Shown here in pieces: positions 1 to 10,533 of a stretch of DNA of 64,000 nt. The DNA comes from Aeoliella mucimassa (GTDB taxonomy: Bacteria; Planctomycetota; Planctomycetia; Pirellulales; Lacipirellulaceae): the NCBI RefSeq assembly GCF_007748035.1, contig NZ_CP036278.1, positions 186,001 to 250,000 of the forward strand, given 5' to 3'. The stretch's first letter is position 1; the number at the start of each line of letters is the position of its first letter. The notes below the pieces were generated by a model. That model did not search any database, had not been told where the DNA came from, and saw only the letters and a list, made by a program, of their open reading frames with translations. A program made the translations under genes and the position numbers.

Positions 1-18
1 AGGATCCACTAGCATAGC

Positions 19-48
19 TTGAGCGAATACCGCAAAAAGGCTTACACT
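19..48 (+). promoter_or_regulatory. Possible sigma70 promoter of floA
   Basis: TTGAGC (19-24) and TACACT (43-48) are separated by 18 bp and lie about 60 bp upstream of the floA start. The match is moderate and the window edge hides anything further upstream. Confidence 0.3.
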
Positions 49-108
49 GCACTTTCGAACCACAGCGTTCCCACATTCCAGCATCGTATTCAGAAGTAGG
101 TCTCCGAA

Positions 109-1116
109 ATGGGTGGTCCTTTACTGACAATCATTGGCGTCGCGATCGTTGTCGCGGGGCTAGTGCTCATCACCATTTTCGCCCGCTATTTTCGGCTGTG
201 GATTCAGTCGTTCATGACGGGAGCGGGAATTTCGCTCTTCGACCTGATTCGCATGACCTTCCGTAAGGTGAATCCCGCGGTGATCGTCCGCAGCAAGATC
301 ATGGCCGTGCAGGCCGGCCTCACCGACGAAGAGGGGGTGACCACCCAAGCACTCGAAGCCCACTACATGGCCGGCGGCAATGTGCCGCTGGTGATTCGAT
401 CGATGATCGCTGCCCGCAAGGCCAAGATCATCGACCTCGATATCAAACGGGCGACCGCCATCGACCTGGCTGGCCGGAATATTCTGGAAGCGGTGCAGAC
501 CAGTGTTTACCCGCGTGTGATCGATTGCCCCAGCAAAGACAGCAAAAAACCGTCGCTCGACGCCGTGGCCAAAAACGGCATTCAGCTCAAGGTAAAGGCT
601 CGCGTGACCGTGCGGGCGAACCTCGACCAGCTGATCGGCGGTGCTACCGAAGAGACGATTGTCGCCCGCGTGGGCGAAGGCATTGTGAGCGCGATTGGCT
701 CGGCCGACACGCATGCCGACGTGCTGGAGAACCCCGATCGGATCTCCAAAGCGGTGCTGGCTCGCCGGCTCGACTCGCAAACTGCGTTCGAAATCGTTTC
801 GATCGACATCGCGGATATCGATGTTGGCGACAACATCGGTGCCCGGCTCGAAGCCGATAAGGCCGAAGCCGACACCCGAGTGGCCCAGGCGAATGCGGAA
901 AAACGCCGCGCGGCCGCGGTTGCCACCGAGCAAGAAAACATGGCCACGATCGAGCAAAACCGGGCCACGCTCGTGCAGGCTCAGGCCGAGGTACCCAAGG
1001 CCATGGCCGAGGCCTTCCAGTCGGGCCGGCTGGGAATTCTCGACTATTACAAGCTGGAAAACGTAAAAGCCGATACCGACATGCGAGACGCCATCGCCAA
1101 GGCGGGGCGAAAGTAA
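109..1116 (+). CDS. floA: Flotillin-like membrane scaffold protein FloA
   Basis: A 335-aa protein of the FloA (UPF0365) family. These proteins organise functional membrane microdomains. One N-terminal hydrophobic hairpin segment (about residues 5-27) is followed by a band-7-like region and an Ala/Glu-rich coiled coil (about 245-310, with repeated [20 protein letters not shown]-type sequence). The conserved opening after the membrane segment, with [16 protein letters not shown], is typical of FloA, and the length matches the family. In many bacteria floA follows an NfeD gene; here the window starts just upstream, so that partner cannot be seen. The next gene is 77 bp downstream on the same strand. 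Identification is secure; a role in lipid-raft-like domains is from family knowledge. Confidence 0.93.
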   Translation: MGGPLLTIIGVAIVVAGLVLITIFARYFRLWIQSFMTGAGISLFDLIRMTFRKVNPAVIVRSKIMAVQAGLTDEEGVTTQALEAHYMAGGNVPLVIRSMIAARKAKIIDLDIKRATAIDLAGRNILEAVQTSVYPRVIDCPSKDSKKPSLDAVAKNGIQLKVKARVTVRANLDQLIGGATEETIVARVGEGIVSAIGSADTHADVLENPDRISKAVLARRLDSQTAFEIVSIDIADIDVGDNIGARLEADKAEADTRVAQANAEKRRAAAVATEQENMATIEQNRATLVQAQAEVPKAMAEAFQSGRLGILDYYKLENVKADTDMRDAIAKAGRK

Positions 1117-1193
1117 CCTGTTCCGCCCTCCAGAAGCTGGACGCCTTTGGCTAGTTTCGCGAGTTTTTCCTTTCATCGACGTCTGATTCCATC

Positions 1194-1994
1194 ATGCCAT
1201 TCCTGTTCCAACCTGTGCTGGCAGACCTCGCCTTGTTGATCAAGGTGATATTCCTGCTGGTGATCATGGCTTCGGGCATCGTGCGTTGGATTCGCGAGGC
1301 GAAACAGCCGCCGGCCCCGCCGCAGCGACCGGGACGCCGGCCGGCGCGGGACCCGCTGGACGATCCGATGGAACACGACGAGCGACCTCGTCGACAGCCG
1401 CAGCAGGAAGAAATTCGCTCGGAAGTCGAGGAGTTTCTCCGCCGCATCGGCAAAGGAGAGCCGGAGCCAGGTCGCCGTGCCCAGCCGGTCGAAGCTCGGC
1501 AGACCCCGCCCGCTGCGGGTAGCCGACGTCCTCGGCAGATCGAGATGATCGACGAAACAGGTTTTGGCGTGGATGACCGGCCTCGCCAGACGCATCGTCG
1601 TACGCCGCCGCAACAAGCTCAGCCGAAGCCACTTTTTCCGCCGGTGCCGTCGACGCCGCCGCGCCAGGGTATCGAACGGGGCGAATCGGTGGCCGAACAT
1701 GTCGCGGTTCACCTGAACGAGGACCAATTCCGCGAGCGGGCCACCCACCTCGGGGAAGACGTCGCCCAATCCGACGAGCGGCTCGAAGCCCATTTACACC
1801 AGACTTTTGACCACGGGCTGGGCAGCCTGGCGGCTCGTCGCAAGGTTCGGGAGCAGGAAGATGCGGCAAAACGAACTGCCGAAGAAGCTCCCAATTTGGC
1901 CGAAACACTGCTTGGAATGCTCTCATCGCCTGCAGGCGTGCAGCAAGCGGTGATCCTGAACGAGGTGCTCCGCCGCCCCGACGACCGCTTCTAG
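1194..1994 (+). CDS. Hypothetical one-TM protein with Pro/Arg-rich linker
   Basis: A 266-aa protein that I do not recognise. An N-terminal membrane segment (about residues 8-27) is followed by a long, low-complexity, Pro/Arg/Gln-rich, highly charged stretch (about 35-170). A more ordered C-terminal section ends in a hydrophobic helix (LAETLLGMLSSPAGVQQAV) and a short basic tail. The layout is that of a membrane-tethered protein with a disordered cytoplasmic arm. It lies 77 bp after floA on the same strand, so it may be co-transcribed with it and act with the flotillin; that link is inference from position only. No catalytic motif is visible. Codon use on this strand looks real and the antisense ORFs look like high-GC shadows. 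Confidence 0.75.
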   Translation: MPFLFQPVLADLALLIKVIFLLVIMASGIVRWIREAKQPPAPPQRPGRRPARDPLDDPMEHDERPRRQPQQEEIRSEVEEFLRRIGKGEPEPGRRAQPVEARQTPPAAGSRRPRQIEMIDETGFGVDDRPRQTHRRTPPQQAQPKPLFPPVPSTPPRQGIERGESVAEHVAVHLNEDQFRERATHLGEDVAQSDERLEAHLHQTFDHGLGSLAARRKVREQEDAAKRTAEEAPNLAETLLGMLSSPAGVQQAVILNEVLRRPDDRF

Positions 1995-2335
1995 GCGTCG
2001 CTGCGGAGCTCTGATTGGGTACAACGCGGAGCGATCCCCGCATCCGCTATGGCCCGCACAATCCGGCGGTAAAACCTGATCGTCTTGAATTTGCTTAAAC
2101 CGCCTAAATTGACATTGGTTTTAGCCACTGACTATACTGCGAGAAGCCCCATAACAACTGGCTTGTCGCTTGGCTCCATGAGTCGAGTACGAGTCGCAGA
2201 GTTACAGGCACGGTAACCGCCCGGAACACTCCCCTTTTCGTGCATCGCAAGCAGGTCAGGCCTCAATCGTTGGAGGTCGCAAGGGAATCCCTCGTCCCAC
2301 TTGATGCGAATAATGGGGAAGAGAGTAAGCAGAGC
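1995..2335 (+). other. Intergenic region with promoter for the coiled-coil cluster
   Basis: About 340 bp without a supported gene. It holds the consensus-like promoter at 2109-2138 and an untranslated leader of about 190 nt before the ATG at 2336. An open frame continues upstream of that ATG from 2240, but the start at 2336 makes the N-terminus align with the downstream paralogue. Confidence 0.5.
2109..2138 (+). promoter_or_regulatory. Sigma70-type promoter for the 2.3-4.2 kb gene cluster
   Basis: TTGACA at 2109-2114 and TATACT at 2133-2138 with an 18-bp spacer. The -35 is a perfect consensus and the -10 differs at one position. A start site near 2145 would give a leader of about 190 nt before the gene at 2336. 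Confidence 0.6.
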
Positions 2336-2875
2336 ATGGTTAATTTTGTCGGCAAAATGTTCGTCGTCCTCGTGGCGATCCTGAGCGTCATGTTTCTTGG
2401 CGTAGCGATCGCTGTGTTTTCGACTCACAAGAACTGGAAGGCCACGATCGATGAGCAGCAGGCCCAGATTCAGGAGCTGCAAGCTCAGCAGGAAGCGTTT
2501 TCGACACAGTACAAACTGAACGATGCGAACCTGCAGATCGAACTCGCCGCGGCGGAGAATCAAATCGTCAAACTCGAACGCGAACGCGTGCAACTGATGC
2601 TGCGTAATGAACAGATGCAGCAACAACTCGACGACTTGACCCAACGCCGTCGCGACCTGACCACCGACATCGCGAGCACACAACGTAAGAACGATGAACT
2701 GGCGCAACAGAACGCCCAGTTGCAACAAGACATCGCCACTACCCAACAAGCAACGGGTGTGGCATTCGACGAAGCAGTTCGAGCCACGAGCGAACTGCAT
2801 GATGCCAAGCTGAAGCTCGAAACCGAGCTGGAGCGTAACGCTCAACTGGTAGAGCAAGCCGGAGGAATTGAGTAA
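2336..2875 (+). CDS. Membrane-anchored coiled-coil protein, paralogue 1
   Basis: A 179-aa protein of no recognised family. One N-terminal membrane helix (about residues 5-27) ends in the motif STHKNWK and is followed by about 130 residues of Gln/Glu/Leu-rich heptads that should form a long coiled coil. I chose the ATG at 2336, rather than the earlier in-frame start at 2240, because the protein then begins exactly like the next gene (MxNxxGKxF, then the shared helix and STHKNWK). The stop is 2 bp before the start of that paralogue, so the two are very probably co-transcribed. The topology suggests a structural or tethering role in the envelope, which is inference. Confidence 0.75.
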   Translation: MVNFVGKMFVVLVAILSVMFLGVAIAVFSTHKNWKATIDEQQAQIQELQAQQEAFSTQYKLNDANLQIELAAAENQIVKLERERVQLMLRNEQMQQQLDDLTQRRRDLTTDIASTQRKNDELAQQNAQLQQDIATTQQATGVAFDEAVRATSELHDAKLKLETELERNAQLVEQAGGIE

Positions 2876-2877
2876 CG

Positions 2878-3729
2878 ATGAACTTAATTGGAAAGATTTT
2901 CGTGCTGGTCATCGTGCTCATGAGCCTGTTGTTCATGACACTGGCGATGGCAGTCTATTCGACCCACAAGAACTGGAAGACAGCTTACAACCAGCTGGAC
3001 GCCAAGTACAAGCAATTGGACTCGGAGTACAAGCAGGCTAATAGTGCTGCACAACTTACCGAAGCACAGTTGCGAGGTCAGTTGGATGCTTCGCAGTCGG
3101 ATGTCGGTCGTTTGCAAAGCGAACGGCAGTCGTTGATTGCTCGTAACGAAGACATTCAAACCGAAATCAACAACCTGAAGCAAGAGAGTCGCGACGCGAC
3201 CGCTGCGGTGGCTTCGACCCAGGCGAATGCCGAACGGTTGTCGGGCGAAAACAGCGTGCTGCGTGACAACGTGATCGCTGCGAACGAAGCAGCCGATGAG
3301 TCGTTCAAGAAGACGCAAGAAGCCACGGGCAAGTTGCACGACGCGAAGCTCGAGTTGGCTAACAACATCGAATCGGTCAGCGAGCTGACTGCCGAAGTCG
3401 CCCGCATGCGGGTGCTGATGACCCGCGAAGGTCTGAACCCCGACATGCCGCTTGATAACACAGTGCCTCGCGTAGGTGGCTTTGTCAGCAGTATTCGCCG
3501 TCGGGCTGGGGACGAAATGATCGAAATCACGATTGGTTCCGACGATGGCATTCGTCCCGAACACACCGTGGAAATCTTTCGCATGACCAACGACCCGAAC
3601 CAGTCGAAGTACCTTGGTCGGGCCCAGGTGCTCAGTACCGATGGCGATCGGGCTTACGCTCGCATTCTGCCTAACTTGAAGAAGGGCCGCATAGAGGAGG
3701 GCGATCGTGTCGCAACCCGACTTAACTAA
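2878..3729 (+). CDS. Membrane-anchored coiled-coil protein with C-terminal beta domain, paralogue 2
   Basis: A 283-aa paralogue of the preceding gene. The same N-terminal helix and STHKNWK motif are followed by a coiled coil to about residue 180. It then adds a C-terminal domain of about 85 residues (from VGGFVSSIRRR) that the first copy lacks. That domain is beta-rich and contains IGSDDGIRPEHTVEIFR and ends GDRVATRLN; it resembles the small beta-barrel domains of MreC-like proteins, but only weakly and from memory. The pair looks like a duplication in which one copy kept or gained the end domain. The last 23 bp overlap the next gene in another frame. Function unknown; an envelope scaffold is a guess. 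Confidence 0.8.
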   Translation: MNLIGKIFVLVIVLMSLLFMTLAMAVYSTHKNWKTAYNQLDAKYKQLDSEYKQANSAAQLTEAQLRGQLDASQSDVGRLQSERQSLIARNEDIQTEINNLKQESRDATAAVASTQANAERLSGENSVLRDNVIAANEAADESFKKTQEATGKLHDAKLELANNIESVSELTAEVARMRVLMTREGLNPDMPLDNTVPRVGGFVSSIRRRAGDEMIEITIGSDDGIRPEHTVEIFRMTNDPNQSKYLGRAQVLSTDGDRAYARILPNLKKGRIEEGDRVATRLN

Positions 3730-3904
3730 TGGACCTGTTCGAACGACGTCTTCCGGCCAAAAGTCGAAAGCCACCGTTTACACCGCGTTGCTCGGTATCG
3801 CAGCCATGTGTCTGGCAATCGGATGCATCATGCTGATGATCGAGATCGGTCGCTACGCTTCCGACGCCGGTGTGACCAGCGGCTGGTTTGGCGTGATCAA
3901 ATAG
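3707..3904 (+). CDS. Small one-TM membrane protein, copy 1
   Basis: A 65-aa protein with a short polar N-terminus (MSQPDL), one hydrophobic helix (about residues 25-46) and a short tail. The start is GTG at 3707, supported by a strong AGAGGAGG ribosome site 7-14 bp upstream and by a second copy that starts the same way. The gene begins inside the final codons of the coiled-coil gene (23-bp overlap, different frame), suggesting translational coupling. The family is unknown to me. The repeated neighbour and the Shine-Dalgarno support it being real despite its size. Confidence 0.7.
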   Translation: MSQPDLTNGPVRTTSSGQKSKATVYTALLGIAAMCLAIGCIMLMIEIGRYASDAGVTSGWFGVIK

Positions 3905-3965
3905 TCGCAGGTATTCGAGAACACTCCGCGAAGCGGACTCCCAAATAACTCTACGAGGTCGACCC

Positions 3966-4163
3966 GTGTCGCAACCCGATCTAGAACCAACTCGCAGCAT
4001 GGTGGTGCAAAAGCCAAAGAGCAACGTCTACACGGTGCTGCTCGGCATCGCCGCCCTGGCGCTGGCGGTTGGATGCGTGGCCATGCTGCTTGAAATCGTA
4101 AACTACTCCGGCAGCTTCGGCTTCTCGAGCCTGTACGATGCGATTCGTGGCCCTTCGAACTAA
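3966..4163 (+). CDS. Small one-TM membrane protein, copy 2
   Basis: A 65-aa paralogue of the preceding small gene. It shares MSQPDL at the N-terminus, the VYTxLLGIAAxxLAxGC helix start and an (I/L)E(I) turn after the helix. It also starts with GTG, preceded by ACGAGGT. It is the last gene of the cluster and is followed about 50 bp later by a strong hairpin. Whether these small proteins bind the two coiled-coil proteins is unknown, but the pattern of two plus two paralogues in one transcript is suggestive. Confidence 0.7.
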   Translation: MSQPDLEPTRSMVVQKPKSNVYTVLLGIAALALAVGCVAMLLEIVNYSGSFGFSSLYDAIRGPSN

Positions 4164-4210
4164 CAAGCTTGCCGGCGACAAGCTCTCAGAGTATCGCTAA
4201 GCGAAAAACC

Positions 4211-4242
4211 AAGACCCCACGAGTCTGGCTCGTCGGGGTCTT
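4211..4242. terminator. Bidirectional terminator between convergent genes
   Basis: AAGACCCCACGAG (4211-4223) pairs with CTCGTCGGGGTCTT (4229-4242) with one bulged base and a 5-nt loop. On the minus strand the stem is followed by GGTTTTTC, a good U-run for ferritin. On the plus strand the run is weaker. It sits between convergent genes. Confidence 0.7.
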
Positions 4243-4286
4243 ATTAATGAGTTGTTCGCTATCGATGGCTAAAGTCGCTGTGGGGG

Positions 4287-4811
4287 CTACTCGCCAGCCA
4301 CCGCACCATCGTCGCCAGGTTGGCGAGCGCCGAGTTCCTGGTCCAACGCCAAGAGCGACGCGGGGTCGTCTTTGACCATTTCAAACTTATGCACAATGTC
4401 GCGGGCCGACTTCTCTTCTTCGACCTGCTCCTTGATGAACCATTCGAGCTCCACCAGCGCTGCAAAGGCCTTTTCCTGGAAGGCTAGCTCGTAGAGCTGT
4501 TCGATCTGTTCGGTGACCGACTGTTCCTGAGCGTAAGCAGTGCTGAACACGCCCGGCACCGAATCGAAATCGATCGTCGGCTGGGCGATTGGGCTTAGTT
4601 TGACCCGAGCGCCGCGAGCGATAAGGAACTCGTACAGCCGCATCGCGTGGGTGTACTCTTCCTGGCTTTGCACCCGCATCCACTGGGCGCAACCAGTGAA
4701 CTGCTTGTGCTCGCAATAAGCACTCATCGACAGATAGCTGTAAGAAGCGAACAGCTCGTTGTTGATTTGATCGTTGATCGCGTCTGTCATGACAGACGAT
4801 AGACTTGGCAT
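4287..4811 (-). CDS. ftnA: Non-haem ferritin (iron storage)
   Basis: A 174-aa ferritin that would oxidise Fe(II) and store it as mineral in a 24-mer. The ferroxidase ligands are visible: Glu19 in INNELFASYSYL, Tyr26, Glu52 and His55 in QEEYTHAMRLYEF, and the later glutamates of LVELEWFIKEQVEEEKS. The length matches bacterial FtnA. The ATG at 4811 has a GAAGGGA ribosome site 7 bp upstream; a second Met at residue 8 is less likely. The gene is monocistronic, with the terminator at 4211-4242 beyond its stop. Iron-regulated expression would be expected, but no Fur box was recognised. Confidence 0.95.
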   Translation of the reverse strand: MPSLSSVMTDAINDQINNELFASYSYLSMSAYCEHKQFTGCAQWMRVQSQEEYTHAMRLYEFLIARGARVKLSPIAQPTIDFDSVPGVFSTAYAQEQSVTEQIEQLYELAFQEKAFAALVELEWFIKEQVEEEKSARDIVHKFEMVKDDPASLLALDQELGARQPGDDGAVAGE

Positions 4812-4939
4812 GGTAAATCCCTTCGTGCAGGTACCCTTTGTTCAGGGAGGTGTCGATCCGAGGGATACAATCCTAAACAAGTAGGGCAGGGGAGCAACCG
4901 TGGGGAGGGTGATTTTCCCGGTGCTACCACTGCCCGCTT

Positions 4940-4960
4940 GCGGTAGGGATTGTCTACCGC
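4940..4960 (-). terminator. Hairpin just downstream of tRNA-Leu
   Basis: GCGGTAG (4940-4946) and CTACCGC (4954-4960) form a perfect 7-bp stem with a 7-nt loop, 3 bp past the tRNA 3' end. There is no U-run, so it may be a processing or pause hairpin rather than a true terminator. Confidence 0.3.
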
Positions 4961-4963
4961 CAG

Positions 4964-5047
4964 TGGGCCCGACTGGAGTCGAACCAGCACGCCCTTGCGG
5001 GCACATGCCCCTCAAGCATGCGCGTCTGCCTATTCCGCCACGGGCCC
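4964..5047 (-). tRNA. tRNA-Leu (anticodon GAG)
   Basis: On the minus strand an 84-nt class II tRNA folds from a 7-bp acceptor stem GGGCCCG/CGGGCCC. The anticodon loop TTGAGGG is flanked by CATGC/GCATG, giving anticodon GAG, which reads CUC and CUU leucine codons. A long variable arm (GTGCCCGCAAGGGCGT region) and the T-loop GGTTCGACTCC are present. The discriminator base is A. CCA is not encoded (the next bases are CTG), so it must be added by the CCA enzyme. Confidence 0.95.
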
Positions 5048-5123
5048 ATAGATTTGGCTTAAACAGCCAAGCTTAAAGTGTAACCAAGTGGCCGCCGAGG
5101 TCAACCGTCGGAGGCCTTGTAGA

Positions 5124-5468
5124 TTACTCGGCTGTTTGGGGGTTTTGGATGCGGAAATCCTCCTGCTGCAGCCGGTATTCTTTGGTATCCATCAGCGTAA
5201 TGCTCAGGAACAGACCCACAAACACCAGGGCGGTCATCAGTACCATGCCGTTGATCGGCTTGTCGTGGGCCAGTTGCATGAAAATCAGGCCTACCAGCAG
5301 GGCTTTGGCCGTGGCGATCAGCAGCGTGAGCCCCACTTCGTACTGGCCGAAGTCGACCATCGTTTGCGTGGCCTGGAACACCGTGAGGATGGTCAACGCG
5401 ACCAGCGCCAGGAAGGTGCCTAGCAGGACAGGAAGCGGAGTAATGTAGTGGTGATGATTATCAGACAT
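5124..5468 (-). CDS. Cytochrome c oxidase subunit IV (caa3-type, small membrane subunit)
   Basis: A 114-aa protein with three membrane helices, matching the prokaryotic subunit IV family found with caa3 oxidases. It begins MSDNHHHY, has the helix LLGTFLALVALTILTVFQ, then TAKALLVGLIFMQLAHD and a third helix ending in SITLMDTKEY. It is the last gene of the respiratory block, 54 bp after subunit III. Its role in the family is to stabilise or help assemble the oxidase rather than carry redox centres. Confidence 0.85.
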   Translation of the reverse strand: MSDNHHHYITPLPVLLGTFLALVALTILTVFQATQTMVDFGQYEVGLTLLIATAKALLVGLIFMQLAHDKPINGMVLMTALVFVGLFLSITLMDTKEYRLQQEDFRIQNPQTAE

Positions 5469-5522
5469 GGTTTTATCGGCTAGCGGTCTGCAAGCGGGTG
5501 GAAAGGCGAAGCAGAACGCTCC

Positions 5523-6566
5523 TTATTGAATCAAGTACAACAGGGGGAACAGGTAAATCCAAATCAGGTCGACCAAGTGCCAGTACAAACCGGTGTATTC
5601 TACCGGGCCGTAGTACTCGGAGTCGAAATGCCCGCGTCCTGCGCGGCTAATGATCCAAACAAACACGCCGATGCCCGCCAGGATGTGGATGGCGTGCACG
5701 CCGGTCATGGCGTAGTAGATGCTGAAGAAGACGCCGGGGAACTTGGAGCCTTCACCGCCGTATGCCAGTGGGTCGCCAGCAGGGGCCTCGGCATCGGCCG
5801 GGGCGGCTGCTTCATCCGTAGCAGGGGCTTCCGCGGTCGTTTCGGTGTGAGCGACTTCTCCTTCGGCCGCGTGTTCTTCGGCGTGCTCCTCGCCTTCGGC
5901 ATGCTCACCAGCAGTAGCGTGATGCGATGCTTGTTCTTCGTGCAGCGTGTAGGCGTTACCAGCCAGGCAGCCGACGCCGGCGCCGAACAGGGTGGCCCCC
6001 AGGGCAAACAACGCCCATTTGCCACCAGCGGCCTTGATCACCATGCTCACCACGACGAACGCAACCGCGATGCCGAGCAGCCAGAGGCCGATCGACTGCA
6101 GCGTTGCATGCGTTTCGGTAAGGTCGGGATGCGAACCATCGACGTAGGAAAAATTGCCCCGCCAGAACAATCCTTCTTTGAACTTCAGCCCATACTCTAC
6201 CGACTTCACGCCCATGAACGCACCAGCGCAGAACAGCGTGAAGATCAAGTTGGTGAGCAAGCCCTTCCTATCGTTCATTTGGGCGCAACGCACCGCCCAG
6301 GCGACCGACAAGCTACTTGCCAGCAGCACCAGGGTGTTCGCGGCCCCCAGGTAGGGATTCAGGAACTGAGCGGCTTTCTCGAACACCTCAGGGTGGTTCG
6401 AGCGGTACACAGCGTACGCGCAGAACATGGCACTGAAGAACAGAACTTCGGTAGCCAGGAACAACCACATACCGAGCTTGCCGGCCTGGAACTGCTGCTC
6501 ACTGGTTTCGAAGTGGTGTGCCTGAAACCGATGATGAGAATGGTCGTCAGCGTGGGCGGTGGACAT
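5523..6566 (-). CDS. coxC: Cytochrome c oxidase subunit III with acidic His-rich insert
   Basis: A 347-aa subunit III of a haem-copper oxidase, longer than most of its family. The N-terminus is His-rich (MSTAHADDHSHHRFQAHHFE). The GKLGMWLFLATEVLFFSAMF helix and the C-terminal YWHLVDLIWIYLFPLLYL helix are diagnostic. Between the fifth and following helices lies a low-complexity insert (about residues 204-272) rich in Glu, Ala, His and Pro, which explains the extra length. It lies 58 bp after subunit I and 54 bp before subunit IV. Subunit III has no metal centre but stabilises the enzyme. The insert is unusual and is discussed as a finding. Confidence 0.95.
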   Translation of the reverse strand: MSTAHADDHSHHRFQAHHFETSEQQFQAGKLGMWLFLATEVLFFSAMFCAYAVYRSNHPEVFEKAAQFLNPYLGAANTLVLLASSLSVAWAVRCAQMNDRKGLLTNLIFTLFCAGAFMGVKSVEYGLKFKEGLFWRGNFSYVDGSHPDLTETHATLQSIGLWLLGIAVAFVVVSMVIKAAGGKWALFALGATLFGAGVGCLAGNAYTLHEEQASHHATAGEHAEGEEHAEEHAAEGEVAHTETTAEAPATDEAAAPADAEAPAGDPLAYGGEGSKFPGVFFSIYYAMTGVHAIHILAGIGVFVWIISRAGRGHFDSEYYGPVEYTGLYWHLVDLIWIYLFPLLYLIQ

Positions 6567-6624
6567 GTGCGAGTAAACGTTGAGTGATCAAAAACGGATA
6601 GGAGAGACGAACTTACGACAGGCC

Positions 6625-8357
<1,733 letters not shown>

Positions 8358-8358
<1 letters not shown>

Positions 8359-9512
8359 TATTGTTGGTCTCCTGCTTCGGGAGCATCGGTCTCTGGTTTA
8401 TCTGTTTCCGGACTATCCGTCTCGGCTGTATCGGTCGAGGCATCCTGTTCGCCATTCTCGGCGGCTTCGGCAGCCGCTTCGGCTTCTTCACGCGATGGGC
8501 CGTCGTACTTGCCAGCCAATTCCTTCATGTATGCGGTAATCGCATTTACTTCTTCATTGGAGACCAGCGAAGGAGGATAGGCCGACATCTTTACGCTCTC
8601 GTAGCCAGCACGAATTTTGGCCTGAGGCTTGCGAATCGACTCCATCACGTAGTTGTCCATCGCAGGAATATCGCTGGGGTCGATCGAGTCGCCGCCGACA
8701 AACGTCTTTGGCTTGGCAGGATCGTACACGTCCTTCCACGAGGGACCACCGCCGGCGATCGAGCTTCCGTCGTCCGTATGACAGGCCTTGCAGCCCTTCT
8801 TTGCCCAGAGTTCCTTCCCCCAGTCGGGAGGATAGGCAGGCGGTGTGCTGAGTTTGTTGAGTTGTTCCTGGAAGGCCGCATCGTCCTGGTGCACCACGAC
8901 GATGCTGTTCATGTTCGAGTGGTCACGGCCGCAGTATTCGGCGCAGAACAGGTCGTAGCTACCTGGCTCGGTGGCTTCGAACCATTGGTAGGTGTAACGT
9001 CCAGGCACGCAGTCCATCTTCGCGCGGAACGCGGGGATGTACAGGCTGTGGATCACATCGCGAGATTCCTGCTTCAGTCGAATCGGCCGATTAGGTGGTA
9101 CGTGCAGCACATCGGAGCTCGCTCCGTTGGGATACACGAAGTTGAAGTTCCACTTCGAGGCGACCACCCGGATTTCATAGGCATCCGCCGGAGGGGTTCG
9201 CATGTCCATGAACAGGGTGAAGCTCATGAAGAAGATAAGCGCGAGCAGCAATACGGGAATGACCGACCAGATGATTTCCAACGCATTGTTGTGCGAGGGC
9301 GAGGGCTGCTCGGTGTGGCCTGGCCGCGCGCGGTATTTCACCACGAATGTCACCATCAATGTGACGACCAGCACGAAGAAGAAAATGCTGATCCAGGTGA
9401 CCACGTCGTACACGAAGTCGACGTGCTGGCCAGTGGTGGTTGGGGAATTCCCCATCCACACTCCGGCGAGTGGCAGGGCCGGCAAAGTTGTAAACGTGTC
9501 GCTTGCGAACAT
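8358..9512 (-). CDS. coxB: Cytochrome c oxidase subunit II with fused cytochrome c domain (caa3 type)
   Basis: A 384-aa subunit II. Two membrane helices are followed by the periplasmic cupredoxin domain with the CuA site [14 protein letters not shown]-terminal cytochrome c domain with CKACH follows, so electrons can pass from the cytochrome domain to CuA. The tail after the haem domain is acidic and low-complexity (Glu/Ala, then repeated TD/SPETD units). I prefer the ATG at 9512, preceded by AAGGTG at a good distance, over the TTG at 9536. The fused haem domain identifies the enzyme as caa3-type. Confidence 0.95.
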
Positions 9513-9570
9513 TTCTAACACCTTATGAACCACCAAAACACGGGGCGACTATCGCGGATCACTGCGCGGG

Positions 9571-10473
9571 CTACGCGGTAATCGTTTCCTGCGTGTCGGT
9601 GGAATCTGTGGAATCACTCTCTGTGGATTTTGTGGACCGACGGCGATGAAGCCAGTAGGGAGCCAGCGCCAGGCCGAGCACCAACACCGTGGCCGCAGCG
9701 CCGAGTTTCATGATGCCAACCGCTTGCGGGGCGTACTTGCCTTTGGTGTGGTCGTACACGAAGCAGGTCAGCAGGATTTGATCGACCGTGCTGCCAACTT
9801 TGCCGTCGGCGGCTTCGACCATGCTCAAACGCAGGGTCTTGGCTTCGTAGCCGAGCCCATTGATGTATCGCGAAACCACCCCCTCGGGCGTGACGATCAT
9901 CAACGTGGCGGGGTGGGCGAACTCGCCGGTCGATTCGACGAAGTTGTAGCGATAGCCAACCAGGTCGGCCAGTTTGTGGATGTTCTCGTCGTTGCCGACC
10001 AGGAAGTGCCAGCCATGCGAGGTGCCGGGACGATCGTATTGCTCGCTGTAACGCTTGTGCGTTAGCTTGGCCCGCTCGGGTTGTTCCCGCGGATCGATGC
10101 TAACGCTGACGATGTCGAACTCGCGACCGATGGAGAAGTTCTCCATGCCGGGATCGTTGAGCGCCCGCACCAGGTCGTTCAGTTGCTGACCGCAGAGCAT
10201 CGGGCAGTTCGAGTAGTTGAGTAGCAGCAGCACTGGCTTTTCGCCATTCATGTAGCTGCCGAGGGTGACCGCTTCGCCCTCTTCGTTGCGGAACGCTAGG
10301 TCGAGCGGCAATTGTACGCCGAGGTTTTCTTCAACGCCGACGCCGACCATTTCGTCCGGCGTTTCGTCGCCCGCTTCGATCACCACCCCGACCGCTGGGC
10401 CTGCGCATAGCAGCATGCCAACCGCGAAGAGCGGTAGAATCAGCGAACGTCGGATCGTGGGGAAAGCGTTCAT
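9571..10473 (-). CDS. SCO1/SenC-type copper chaperone for the oxidase
   Basis: A 300-aa thioredoxin-fold SCO protein that delivers copper to the CuA site of subunit II. After an N-terminal signal/anchor come the CxxxC copper motif NCPMLC and the conserved His in the loop EFAHPATLMIV (the usual Asp before this His is Ala here). It also has a C-terminal membrane helix (IMKLGAAATVLVLGLALAPYW) and a Thr/Ser-rich tail, so it may be anchored at both ends. The ATG at 10473 is chosen because it gives a clean signal sequence. It lies between the alternative complex III genes and coxB, which fits its job. Confidence 0.9.
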   Translation of the reverse strand: MNAFPTIRRSLILPLFAVGMLLCAGPAVGVVIEAGDETPDEMVGVGVEENLGVQLPLDLAFRNEEGEAVTLGSYMNGEKPVLLLLNYSNCPMLCGQQLNDLVRALNDPGMENFSIGREFDIVSVSIDPREQPERAKLTHKRYSEQYDRPGTSHGWHFLVGNDENIHKLADLVGYRYNFVESTGEFAHPATLMIVTPEGVVSRYINGLGYEAKTLRLSMVEAADGKVGSTVDQILLTCFVYDHTKGKYAPQAVGIMKLGAAATVLVLGLALAPYWLHRRRSTKSTESDSTDSTDTQETITA

Positions 10474-10533
10474 AATACTTTGGGGGTAAGAAACTCTATG
10501 CCAGGCGGCCACGAGTGGCGAATCGCACGGCCG

